Shown: in pieces, positions 38,762 through 49,925 of the stretch
Layout: each line of letters starts with the position of its first letter
Numbering within the stretch: position 1 is the first letter of the stretch
Source of the DNA: Laguncularia racemosa
Taxonomy: Eukaryota; Streptophyta; Magnoliopsida; Myrtales; Combretaceae
Direction of reading: 5' to 3'
NCBI GenBank assembly: GCA_037954665.1
Contig: JBBMOL010000101.1
Span: 1,798,001-1,862,000, forward strand
Length of the DNA: 64,000 bases
Notes under the pieces: model-generated
The model's database searches: none
Seen by the model: only the letters and a program-made list of their open reading frames with translations
What the model was told of the DNA's origin: nothing
Translations under genes and position numbers: made by a program

Positions 38762-39015
38762 ATTATCATTGTAATCTTTTATTTGTTTTCTTTGAGTATC
38801 GAGCTCCAAAAATTTTCGATATTAATAAAAGTAAAGTTTTAGTCTTACATCGTCAATCAATTGTTGACTCTTTTATTTTAAGCATCCGTGTGACACATGC
38901 ATCACATTTGCATACATCATACTAAAAAGAAAAAAAATGCGCGCCAGGCATCAAAATAGCTCCCAAACAACCGAACCCTCCCAGAAGCCCAATTTGCACA
39001 CATTCAAGAACAAAG

Positions 39016-42000
39016 ATGGCAAACACCAGCGACAACTGCAATAACACAAATGCTGATGCTGCCTCAGACTCTAGGATCATATCCCTAGAACAAATGGTCC
39101 AACAGTTGGCTGCCCAGGTCCATCTCTTAACTGAAAGCATCGGCCTCCTTCGCTCTACCCAGCCAACCCAAGAGGAGCATTCAGGGGCCAGGAAAGGGAA
39201 GGCAGTGGAGGGACAGCCTCCAGAGTATGAAGAAATCAATTCCCACCTCAACCTAGCCTTTGAATATAAGCCGAGGATCAACCAAGGTCCAAACTCTGAT
39301 GACCTGAAGAGAGAGATGGAAGAGAGATAGAAAGAGATGGAGAAAAGGCTCTTCCAGCAGCTCCATGACAAAATGAAAACAATTGAAGGTCCTGATGGGT
39401 TCGAGCAAGCCGGAATCACCAGTCTGCCAGTATATAGGGAAGAGGTGTACCCTGAGAAGTTCAAGACCCCGGAGTTTGAAAAGTATGATGGGACTAGGTG
39501 CCCCAAAATGCATACAAGGCTATATGCCCGAAAGATGAGCAAGTACGCTCAGTAAGACCAACTCATGATCCAGACTTTCCAAGACAGCCTCACGGGCCCT
39601 GCATTGGTCTGGTACGCCACCTGGACTTCAATCATGTCAACACTTGGGAAAGGCTAGCCCGGGCGTTCTACGACCAGTACAAGTTCAATATTGAGGTCGC
39701 CCCTTCCGTGATTGATCTGGGGAGTCTCCGGAAAAGACATGCTGAGCCGTTTAAGGAGTATGCTCAGCGCTAGAGAGCCCAGGCCGCCAGAGTAACAACC
39801 CCAATCTCTAGAAGGAGTTGACATCCATATTTGTCAACACCCTAGACAAGACCTACTTTTCACATCTGGTAGGCCATACCTCATCCAGTTTTGCAGAGGT
39901 GGTAGCTACAGGGTGCCGGATCGAAAGTGCCATCACTACCGGTAGACTCCAAACAATGGATTCTCCTAGGGTCACACCAACACAAAGGCCCTTAGGAGGT
40001 AATGAGCCAAAGAGTCTACCATCAGCACGGTCCACTCCGGTAAGGTAGAAAAGGCCGGGACTTGTGTGACATTCCAGACCATGAGTACCCCAGCCCAGCA
40101 CTCCACGACCAGTTATACCCAGGCTACCAAGGTCCCAAGGCAGTTCACTCCAATTCCCATCCCGCTCAGCCAGGTCTTTACTCGGCTGAGGGCAGACAAC
40201 TTGATCAGCTTCGAAATCCCCAACGACCGATACAAGCCCAAAAACTTCGACCCAAACCTTAAATGTGATTACCATATGGGCCAAGAAGGCCACTCTACAG
40301 ATAGATGCTGGAGGCTTCGGCACAAAATCCAGGACTTAATCGACGCGAGAATTGTACAGCTGGATTTTGTTAACACCTCAGCACCTAATGTCAACACCAA
40401 CCCGTTGCCTAACCATAAGCCTGTCATCAACACGATCACATCTGAGAAGTCGGCTCCCAAGGAAGCCCTTAAGCGGAAGACGGTTGACCAACAGGAAAAG
40501 CAATCCCGTCAAGCTCCAGAGAAAACCCCAAAGTCACATATCAAAAGAAGATGGTTAGCCGGAGACCCAACAGTCGGCACTTTAGGGGAATCACATGGGA
40601 GATTCGAGTACTTGGTGAACTATTTTACACCCCAATTGAGTATAAGCCACCTAGCGGATGGGGGCCAGAATTTGAGAAGGAGGACAACCCACCGAAGGAA
40701 GAGGAGAAGACTATAAACATGATCAATTCTCATCAGAAGCCCAGGGTCATAAAATGCTATGAGGGATAGTTAACCGAGATACAGATCCCGAAGAAAAGAT
40801 ATGTATTTAATGTTCCGATACCGGCAGAGAGGTATAACGTTGCACCTTTCGACTATCGGACCCTCGAACAAGAGCGACCTCCTATAGTAGCAGGAATCAC
40901 CCGCTCTGGGAGAATATACGACCTAAAGAATAAAGCCCCGATCGAAGAGCCTAACATAGAGAAAGGAGAGGAAGAGGAAGAGGGGCTCGCTGTGTTTACA
41001 AAGATGGTCAAAGCAAGTGAATACAAGATAATGGAACAACTGAATAAAGTTCCAGCACAAATATTACTCATGGGCTTTCTTACAACATCTGAGCCCTATA
41101 AAGAAGCACTCTTCAAAGTGCTCAAACAGATTCAAGTCCCAGAAGGCATCGCTACAGAAAAAATAAGTCATGTGGCCGATTCTATTTTCACAATGGACCA
41201 GATATCTTTCTCTCCGGAAGAGCTAGGAGAAGAGGGAGACCAACATACAAAACCATTGTTCATAGTGGTCAGGTGCAACGAAACAATTGTCTCCCGAGTA
41301 CTCATCAACAACGGATCGTCCCTCAACGTTTGCCCATTGGCTACCTTCGACTTATTAGGAGTCGATCCAAGCAATATAACACCTAGCTCAACGGTGGTCA
41401 GAGCTTTTGATGAGTCAAAAAGAGATATAGTAGGGGAGATAAACCTACCAGTGGAGATTGGTCTACAAGTATTCCACATATCTTTCCAGGTCCTTGACAT
41501 CCCAAGATCTTTCAATCTACTCTTGGGAAGGCCTTGGATACATGCTGCTGGAGCCATCCCCTCTAGTCTCCACCAAAGGGTCAAATTTATTGCAAGTGGT
41601 CAGATAGTCACCGTGCTGGGCGAGCAAGATTAAGCCATATACAAAGAAACTGCCATACCATATATTGGGGAGGAAGGTTCAGAAGACCTTGGTCTCCAAA
41701 TATTTAATGAAGTGAACATGGTGACCAGCAAGGAGGGCCATCAGTTTAAGGAGGGGCAGCAAGGGACGTTTGGACTAGGGTACGTTCCTACAGCCGGGGA
41801 AGAAGCACAAGCAAGAGGTGTCAAAGGCAGAATGAAGGAAAAGCCAAGCAACACCCCGATGTGAATTCCACCCCTCCAACAATCTTTCCGAAAAGCAAAT
41901 ATCATTCAAGAGCCTCGGATAAGCGAAGGTGACGTCAGCAATGGGAGCCCAACCCCCCGCACGTCCAATCAACATCCAGCTCTGAATAATTGGTTTTGTT

Positions 42001-42019
42001 ATCCTATCAATAGCTCTAA
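39016..42019 (+). pseudogene. gag-protease region of element 2, broken
   Basis: Start at the shared ATG (MANTSD). The nucleocapsid zinc knuckle is intact here (CDYHMGQEGHSTDRC, about 40264-40308). The protease motif reads LINNGSSLNVCP: the catalytic Asp is Asn (AAC at 41307-41309; element 1 has GAC), so the enzyme would be dead even without stops. Stops lie at 39328, 39553, 39771, 40767, 41631 and 41862. Single-base deletions lie near 39615, 39812, 40000 and 40623. The frame is open from 41865 to the candidate donor at 42020. Confidence 0.85.
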
Positions 42020-42129
42020 GTCAGCTCAAAGATAGAGAACGATTATTGAACAAATTTTATTGAGACTCTTTATTAATTCAATTACAGTCTGTTTTGCTTA
42101 TATATATGCTTTCATTTTACTTTACCAAG
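42020..42129 (+). other. Candidate intron between protease and RT (element 2)
   Basis: Begins GT (ctaa|gtcagc), ends AG (taccaag|atct), 110 bases. Although 8 bases shorter than in element 1, it is also phase-compatible: the upstream frame ends after two codon bases and the RT frame starts at the third. Confidence 0.65.
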
Positions 42130-45100
42130 ATCTCCTACCATCGAACATCAGGGATATTTCGCACAGGTAGAAAATAAAAATGTTGATATCGTTTCCAACG
42201 CTGCTGGGTCAGTTGTTGAAGGCGATATCCTTGACAACGAAATAATACAAGAAAATTGGCAAAAACATGAACAAAGCGGAATTTCAATTGACAAGCCGGT
42301 GGAGACAATAAATCTAGGAAGCATGGAAAAACCTAAAAACCTCAAAATCGGGACTAGTTTAAGTGCCGAGCAAAAGTATGAGATAACCGAGCTATTAACA
42401 GAATATGCAGATGTGTTCGCTTGGTCATATGGCGACATGCCAGGATTAGACCAATCAATAGTGGTTCATAGGCTTCCCACAAGGGAAGATGTCAAGCCTA
42501 AAAAACAAAAACTGAGAAGATTTAGGTCTGACATTTTACTAAAGATTAAAGAAGAAGTCAAGAAACTGTTAGAAGTAGGGTTCATCGAAGTGTCCGATTA
42601 CCCAGAATGGGTAGCAAATATAGTCTCTGTTATGAAAAAGAATGGAAAAGTACGTGTATGCGTAGACTTCCGGGACTTAAACCAAGCTACGCCAAAGGAT
42701 AACTTCCCCCTACCTCACATTGATGTTTTAGTGGACAACACTGCGGGAAACCATTTTTTCTCATTCATGGATGGTTTCTCAGGATATAATCAGATAAAAA
42801 TGGCTGAAGAAGATAAAACCAAAACGACTTTCATCACAACATGGGGAACTTTCTGTTACAAAGTCATGCCATTTGGTTTGAAAAACGCCGGGGCAACATA
42901 TCAGAGAGCCATAGTCGCGATACTTCATAACATGATGCATTGAGAGGTCGAAGTATACGTCGACGACATGATAGCCAAATCTAAAGAAGGAGAAAGCCAT
43001 ATAGATATCTTGAGGAAATTGTTTAAACGACTAAGAAAATTCCAGCTCAAGTTAAACCCAGAGAAATGCACTTTCAGGGTTACAACGGGGAAATTGTTAG
43101 GTTTGTCATAAGCCGGGACGGCATTAAAATCGATCCTGACAAGGTAAAGTCTATATTAGAGTTACCTTCCCCACGCTCCGTTAAAGAAGTAAGAAGCTTG
43201 CTAGGAAGGTTAAATTATATAGCTCGTTTTATCTCACAGCTCACCGATAAGTGCCGGCCACTATTCCGCCTGTTAAAAAAGAATGCCACAATAGAATGGG
43301 ACGACGAATGCGAAGAAGCATTCAGGACAATCAAAGAATACCTTATAAAACCTCCAGTCTTGATAGTCCCGAAGCAAGGGAAGCCCTTATTCTTATACCT
43401 CACGATACTCCCTGAATCCGTGGGATGCGTGTTAGGGTAGAGAGATGAAGAGGGAAGAGAGCGTTCCATATATTATTTGAGCAAGAAATTCACAGACGGG
43501 GAACAGAGGTACTCAGAGGTGGAGAAGACTTGTTGTGCTCTAATTTGGGTCATGCATCGATTAAGGCAATACACCCTTTACTATCATATTGAGCTGCTAA
43601 CAAGACATGATCCCTTAAAATACTTGGCAGAGAAACCAGCTTTGATAAGGAGAATCTCTAAATGGCAAATGCTCCTATCAGAGTTTGATATCACATACAT
43701 AAATCAGAACTCGATGAAAGGGCAAACCTTAGCCGACCAATTGGCAAAACACCCTGTCGAGGCAGATTCCCAAGAAATACAAGCCCAATTCCCAGACGAA
43801 AATATATTAACAGTGGAAGATACACCAGTAGAAGACCGTGGGATAGAGTAGAACCCTAAGTGGAAAATGTTTTTCGACGGAGCTGCCAATGTATTCGGTT
43901 GCGGGATCGGGGCAGTATTGATATCCCCGGACGGCACACAATTCCTTGCAGCGACAAGACTCACATTTCCATATACCAATAATATCGCGGAATATGGGGC
44001 GTGCATTCTCGGCCTCAAAATGGCCTGCCAAATGGAAATCCGCGAATTAGAGGTATACAAGGATTCGTCGCTCATCATACTACAAACAAGAGGGGAATAC
44101 AAGATTAAAGACCCCAAACTGGTACCATATCATCAACATTTGACAGAGCTAATCGAAGAATTCAAGGCAATCACTTTCACATATATCCCGAAAACTCAAA
44201 ATCAGTTTGCAGATGCACTTGCCACACTAGCATCTATGATCCGGATAACAGGGGGAGCCAAAGTCCAACCGATGAAAATCGACATCGAAAATTGGCCCGC
44301 CTATTGTTTAACAATTGAAAAAGCACAAGACGACAAGCCCTGGTATTACGACATCAAGACCTTTCTCCAAAAGAGTAGATACCCTGAAATGGCTAGCAAG
44401 AATGACCAAAGAACACTCAAAAGGTTAGCAAGTCATTTCTTATTAAGTGGGTCTATACTTTATAAAAGATCATCTGATACCACCTTGTTAAGATGTGTGG
44501 ATAAAAATGAAGCCTGTGAACTGATGAAAGAGGTACATGAAGGAGTATATGGACCTCATATGAATGGCTACATGTTGGCCCGAAAAATCATGAGGTTAGG
44601 ATACTATTGGCTAACCATGGAATCAGATTGTATAAAATATGTCAAGCGCTGTCATCTGTGTCAAGTATACGCAAACCGGATAAATGCTCCGCCCAATGAG
44701 TTACACTTGTTGTCAGCACCATGGCCTTTCTCCATGTGGGGAATCGACATAATTGGCCCAATTACTCCGACAGCATCCAATTGCCACAGGTTCATATTGG
44801 TAGCAATTGATTACTTCACCAAGTGGGTAGAAGCTGCATCATATGCCAATGTCACCAAAGGGGTAATAGTCTGTTTCTTAAAAAGAGACATAATAGCTCG
44901 ATATGGAGTTCCTAAGTCCATCATCACCGACAATGGTACCAATCTTAATAATAAGTCGATGACAGGTTTATGTCAGCAATTCCACATAAACCATAGAAAT
45001 TCAACTCCCTACCGACCTTAGATGAATGGGGCAGTAGAAGCAGCTAACAAGAATATCAAAAAGATCATCGAAAAAATGACAACTACTTACAAAGATTGGC

Positions 45101-45588
45101 ACGAGATGTTGTCGTTTGCTCTCATGGCTTATGGGACGTCAATAAGAACATCTACTGGAGCTACCCCGTATTCATTGGTATATGGTACGGAAGTAGTACT
45201 ACCAGTCGAAGTCGAAATACCATCTTTCAGAATTCTGTCAGAAACTCAGCTAACCGAATCAGACTGGGTAAAGAAGAGGTTTGATCAGCTGAATCTGATT
45301 GATGAAAAAAGACTCACCGCACTATGTCATGGCCAGTGTTACCAGCAAAGGATGGCTCGAGCATTTAACAAAAAGATGAGACCTCGATATTTCAAAGAGG
45401 GGGATCTGGTGCTAAGAAAGGTTCTCCCAAATGCCCAAGACTACAGAGGAAAATTCACCCCAAACTATGAGGGTCCGTATGTGGTGAAAAAGGTTTTGTC
45501 AGGAGGTGCTCTGATACTAACTCAGATGGATGGTCCAAAATTGAGAGACCCTATTAATATAGATACTGTAAAGATGTACTATTCTTAG
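42130..45588 (+). pseudogene. RT-RNase H-integrase region of element 2, broken
   Basis: RT with YVDDM at 42956-42970; RNase H (about 43365-43700); archaeal-type RNase H (about 43858-44250) with its Asp retained (FFDGA, 43876-43878); integrase (about 44500-45585) with zinc-binding residues and the D, D, E triad (MWGIDIIGPI, IITDNGT, NGAVEAANKN), then a GPY/F-like C-terminus. Stops lie at 42942 (CGA to TGA), 43438, 43849 and 45019; one base is lost near 43101. The natural stop is at 45586-45588. The stretch 43867-45018 is open and covers the second RNase H and most of integrase. Confidence 0.92.
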
Positions 45589-47443
45589 GCAAGGGAATTA
45601 AAATTTTGCCAATGTTTATGAAAGCCAATATTCGATACAAATTTCGTTGAGTCTAGTTTTTATTTTTTTTTACAAGCAAAGTTAATATCTCTGAACGGTC
45701 GATATTTCCAACCAATTCTTATTACAACAAATATTCCTAAACACATTAGCCATCACTTCACCAATGAATGATAAACACTAAAATGATAATGAATCTCAAT
45801 AAATTTTGTAATATAATTCTATCTACTTTGAGCATTAGAACCTAGTGCATTAGTAGGATAACATTACTGTCAAAGGAGCCATGGGCGCAAGAAAGGAAGC
45901 ACATCAAGATTTTCAACCCCGTGTCAAGATAACAAGAAGTGAAGCAAAAGCAGACCAGCACGAAGGTTCGGTTGTTTGGTTGCTATCCACGATGAATTGG
46001 CAAACATTAAAAATGATAAATGATTATCATCCACACATCATGAAAAGCATCACATCATTTAGCTCAGTCAATAAAAGCATATTCAAAAGTCTAAGGTTAG
46101 TCAGCCCGCATTAGGGTACTTCCCTAAACATCCTCTCTCAAGGTCAGCACATTGGGGCACCTTTCGAGACATGTATTCCTACCATGGACTAGTTAGCCCA
46201 TAGAGGGGCACTTTCCTGGATATTCTCTCTTAGGGTTAGCCCATAAGGGCACCTTTTGGAGACATTTTAAAAGGTTAGTTAGCCCAAAGAGGGGCACTTC
46301 CCTAAACATCCTCTCTTAGGGTCAGCCCATAAGGGCACCTTTTTGAGACATTCTGTCATTAGGTTAGTTAGCCCACAGAAGGGCATTTTCCTAGATATCC
46401 TCTTTTAAGGTCAGCCCACAAGGGCACCTTTTTGAAAACATTGCTTTATGTTATAGGTTAGTATCTTGTCTCAAGGTCAGCTTGTAGGGGCACCTTTTGA
46501 GACATTTCTCCCCCAGGGTCGTGAGTCTAAGAAGACACTTCCCGCTATAGGTCAGTCAGCCCAAGAAGGAGCACTTTCCTAGATACCTTTTCGATTAGTT
46601 AGCTTAAAGAAGCACTTTTTGAATCTATCGATTAGTTAGCTCAGAGGAGCACTTTTCGAATCTATCGATTAGTTAGCTCAAAGGAGCACTTTTCGAATCC
46701 ATCGATTAGTTAGCTTAGAGGAGCACTTTTCGAATCCATCGATTAGTTAGCTCAAAGAAGCACTTTTCGAATCCATCAATTAGTTAGCTCAAAGAAGCAC
46801 TTTTCGAATCCATCGATTAATTAGCTCAAAGGAGCACTTTTCGAAGCTATCGATCAGTTAGCTCAAATGAACACTTTTTGAATCCATCGATTAGTTAGCT
46901 CAAAAGAGCACTTTTCGAAGCTATCGATCAGTTAGCTCAAGAGGAGCACTTTTCAAATCCATCGATTAGTTAGCTCAAAGGTGCACTTTTCGAATCCATC
47001 AATTAGTTAGCTCAAAGGAGCACTTTTCGAATCTATCAATTAGTCAGCTCATAGGAGCACTTTTGATGACCGATTAGTCAGCTCATAGGAGCACTCTTCG
47101 AAGGTATTTTTCCAAACAGTCGCTAGTCTAATCAGATGCTTTTGTTGACAAGTAGCTAGCTCATAAGAGTGCTTCCTAAGATAATCTTCTCCTCAAGGTT
47201 GTTAGTCCAATAAGATGCTTCATATCATCAGTTATTATACACTCCTAAACAATGCTTGAAATATTTCTTATCGCCAATCAGTCAGCCCATAGAGCACTTT
47301 TTGGGAGGATATATTACTCTAAATTGTTAGGACCAGTCCCTAAGCAATACCAACCATCATAAAATAGGTGTTGTCTATTTAACCAAGGGGCCAAAAATGG
47401 CGTCTTTTTTGTCTTTGTAGTTAAGTTTTTCAAACTTTACTAC
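45589..47443 (+). repeat. 3' untranslated region of element 2
   Basis: About 1.85 kb, no gene. Bases 46090-46550 carry 'gttagcccacagaggggcac'-like units of about 60-70 bases. Bases 46591-47100 carry the expanded short array described separately. Longer than the equivalent region of element 1 mainly because of that array. Confidence 0.8.
46591..47100 (+). repeat. 37-bp tandem array, about 13-14 copies
   Basis: Units read 'cgattagttagctcaaagga' followed by 'gcacttttcgaatccat', 37 bases each with few differences. The last copies (from about 47035) carry 'gtcagctcatagg' as in element 1, where only three or four units exist. So the array grew from the left part. No spacer structure. Confidence 0.85.
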
Positions 47444-47456
47444 AAAGAAGGGCAGC
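47444..47456 (+). other. Polypurine tract of element 2
   Basis: aaagaagggcagc immediately before the 3' LTR, matching the position and sequence of the element 1 tract. Confidence 0.7.
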
Positions 47457-49521
47457 TGTAAACACTCCATTTTTGCCCTAAAAATCAATAATAATCAATT
47501 TCCAATTTTTCCCAATTTTTCTCTAATTTGGCATAAATAGGAAAAATATTCAAAAAATAAAAATAAATAGGAAAACACATCAATTTTGAAAAATAATTTC
47601 AGAAATGGCAATAATAAGGAATAAATAATTTTTACAAATTTTTGAAATTTCAAAAAATACAAAAAAATAAAAAAATCGCATTGCATATATGCAATTTGCG
47701 AAATAAAGAAAATCGCGAACATGGGCTAGCTCAGCTGGTCCAAACCACGGTCAGGCAGGCGCACACGGGTGCGAGGTCAGGGGTTCGAAATGCAGGGGAA
47801 GCAGAATCCACGTTTTGCAAATTTTTCCTTTACCTGGGACACATGGCAGCATCTGATTGGCTGGAGTGAACGCACGCGTCGAGTACGTGATTGTCTTCAA
47901 CCTCTGCCCGAGATCGCCGGCAAGGGGAAAAATCCGAATTTCGGCCGTTTTGATTCGATTTTTTGCACAAATCCAACAGATCTTCAATAGAATTAAGATA
48001 AACAACAGCCAATTGGAATCAAATCTCAACGAATCAATGGATTTACACGAATCAGAGTTGGTTCGTTTAACCGCAAATCCGATTTGCTTCGATCGGTGGA
48101 AATCCGAGCTTATCCAGCTCGATTTTGAAAGCCTATAAATAGAGGATGAAGTGAAGAAGCTAAAGCACGAATCAAAAGTGAGAGAAAGAGAGAAAAAAAG
48201 AGAGAATTGAAGCTCGTCGGAGTTGTTCAAGACCGCGACCACCGATCAAGTATTGGGTAACCATCAGGAGGCGTTTCTGAAGCAAACCACCACCACCGTT
48301 GGATTCCTCACCCCCGAGAACCTAGGAATCGACACCTCAACCGCTGCAAAAGGCCGCTGGAACGCTGTCAACGAGCACTCCCAGCCGCCGCATCCGATTG
48401 ACCCGACTCGCTTTGACCCGATCCGACCTGACTGACCCAACCCACGCACCGACCCGGATCCAGGTAAGTCGGATTTTTCGATTTTTTATTTTTTTATTTA
48501 TTTAGTTGTGTTATTTATCTCGAATTTATTTATTTATTTGTTATTTATATTTCAATAAAATAGAAAAATGTTAGGAATTAGATTTTTTTTTTAGGATTAG
48601 GATTTAATGATAAAATAAAAAAATTTATAATAATAAATAATAAAAATGTAGAAAATTCATAAAGAAAATAATAAAAACATTAGAAAAATAATAATAATAA
48701 TTTAGACTTTAAATAGGATAGATAAAAATCTAGGAGAAAATTTTTAATAAAAATAAAAATTATAAAAATTATGAAAAACTAATAAAAAATTATCAAAAAT
48801 CATAAAAATTAATAAAAATCAATAAAAATTTATAATAGTAGAAATGAGTTGAAAATTAGAGAAAAATGAATTTTATCACTTAGAAAAATCATTTTCTCAA
48901 ATAAATCCAAAATTGGTATTTTTCCTTAAAATTATTATTTTCAAAAGATCAAATTATCAACCTTAGGCTTAGATTTTTTTAGAAAAATCCTAAAACGATA
49001 AAAACATAAATAAAAAGAAATTTCATAATTAAAATTCACAAACACATTAAAATTTTTCAGGAAAAGCGAATTACGGCTTGTTTGATCCTGAATAGCAGGT
49101 ACGTAGGCACCCATTTGGGGCAACCCTAAAAAGGAATAAAAATCATTTTCCTAGAATAATTCACTCAAAAAACATAATAAAAGACAACAAAAATAAAATA
49201 AAAGACATTTCGAGATAGGAGTAAATTTTAGGAGATTTGGTGGTAACCGTAAGGTTTTAATAGGTTAGCCTCTGAACTTAGAAACTTTGGTTTTCCCTTT
49301 TTCTCTTTTCACAAAAACAAGAAGAGGAAATCACGACGACTAGTGGTCCCAATTAGGACTAATCCGCTCCACTAGTCTTAATTCAATATTTCCCAACAAT
49401 AGTTGGGTGGCGACTCCAAAATAAACGAAATTCCTAACTCAAGTTGAGGATCTACATTAGATGAGCACAGGGTCTAGTATAGATCGGATTAGGAATGGGA
49501 AATCAAAAATTAGACTCGACA
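47457..49521 (+). repeat. 3' LTR of element 2
   Basis: 2,065 bases, tgtaaacact...agactcgaca. TATA box at 48134-48141. tRNA-like stretch at 47723-47797: box A tagctcagctgg (47727-47738), box B-like ggttcgaaatg (47782-47792). Confidence 0.92.
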
Positions 49522-49920
49522 CCTAAAAAGAACCAAAATCATTTTCTTAAAATAGGTTATTCAAAAACACAATAAAAAGATAACAAAATAAATAAATAAA
49601 AGACATTTTGGATAAAGTTTAGATTTTAGGAGATTAGGGTGGTAACCTTAGGGTTTTAATAAGTTAGCCTCCGAACTCAGAAACTTTGGTTTCCCCTTTC
49701 CTCTTTCCACAAAAAAACGAGAAGAGGAAATTACGCTGACCAATGGTCCAAATTAGGATTGATCTGCTCAATTAGTCCTAATTCAATCTTTCCCAACTAC
49801 AGTTGGGTGGCGACTCCAAAATAAAACGAAATTCCTAACTCAAGTCGAGGGTCTACATTAGATGAGCATAGGGTCTAGTATAGATTGGATTAGGAATAGA
49901 AATCAAAATTAGACTCGACA
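49522..49920 (+). repeat. 3' LTR of element 1, remainder
   Basis: Starts with the second cctaa and continues 'aaagaaccaaaatc', collinear with 22309-22704 of the 5' LTR. Ends agactcgaca at 49920, then TSD ttact at 49921-49925. Confidence 0.92.
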
Positions 49921-49925
49921 TTACT

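Larger units (their letters stand above)
34680..49521 (+). mobile_element. Element 2: Tat/Ogre-type retrotransposon nested in element 1
   Basis: 14,842 bases with tg...ca ends and TSD cctaa. Same family and gene order as element 1, but younger: its LTR termini are intact and the two LTRs look more alike by eye than those of element 1. Still inactive: stops and single-base deletions hit the extra ORF, gag-pro and pol, and the protease catalytic Asp is changed. Insertion of a family member into its own relative's LTR gives the nested block. Confidence 0.95.
20629..49920 (+). mobile_element. Element 1: Tat/Ogre-type Ty3/gypsy retrotransposon, interrupted by element 2
   Basis: The outer TSD ttact lies at 20624-20628 and 49921-49925. 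The element's own sequence is 20629-34679 plus 49522-49920, about 14.4 kb. Order: LTR, tRNA-Arg PBS, extra ORF, gag, protease, candidate intron, RT, RNase H, archaeal-type RNase H, integrase, long 3' UTR, polypurine tract, LTR. The integrase has no chromodomain. The extra 5' ORF, long LTRs, PBS type and second RNase H are features of the Tat/Ogre lineage. The first bases are tc instead of the expected tg. Every gene is broken, so it is older and inactive. Confidence 0.93.

Noticed and set aside
38922..39542. 206-codon minus-strand frame over gag of element 2
   Set aside because: Antisense shadow of the gag N-terminus; low-complexity hydrophobic product without a domain.
46591..47100. Regular repeats resembling a CRISPR array
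   Set aside because: Units are contiguous 37-mers without unique spacers, inside a retrotransposon 3' UTR of a plant genome.
20914..47797. tRNA genes in the LTRs
   Set aside because: Box A and B cores are present but T-stem and acceptor stem do not pair, and no anticodon arm forms.
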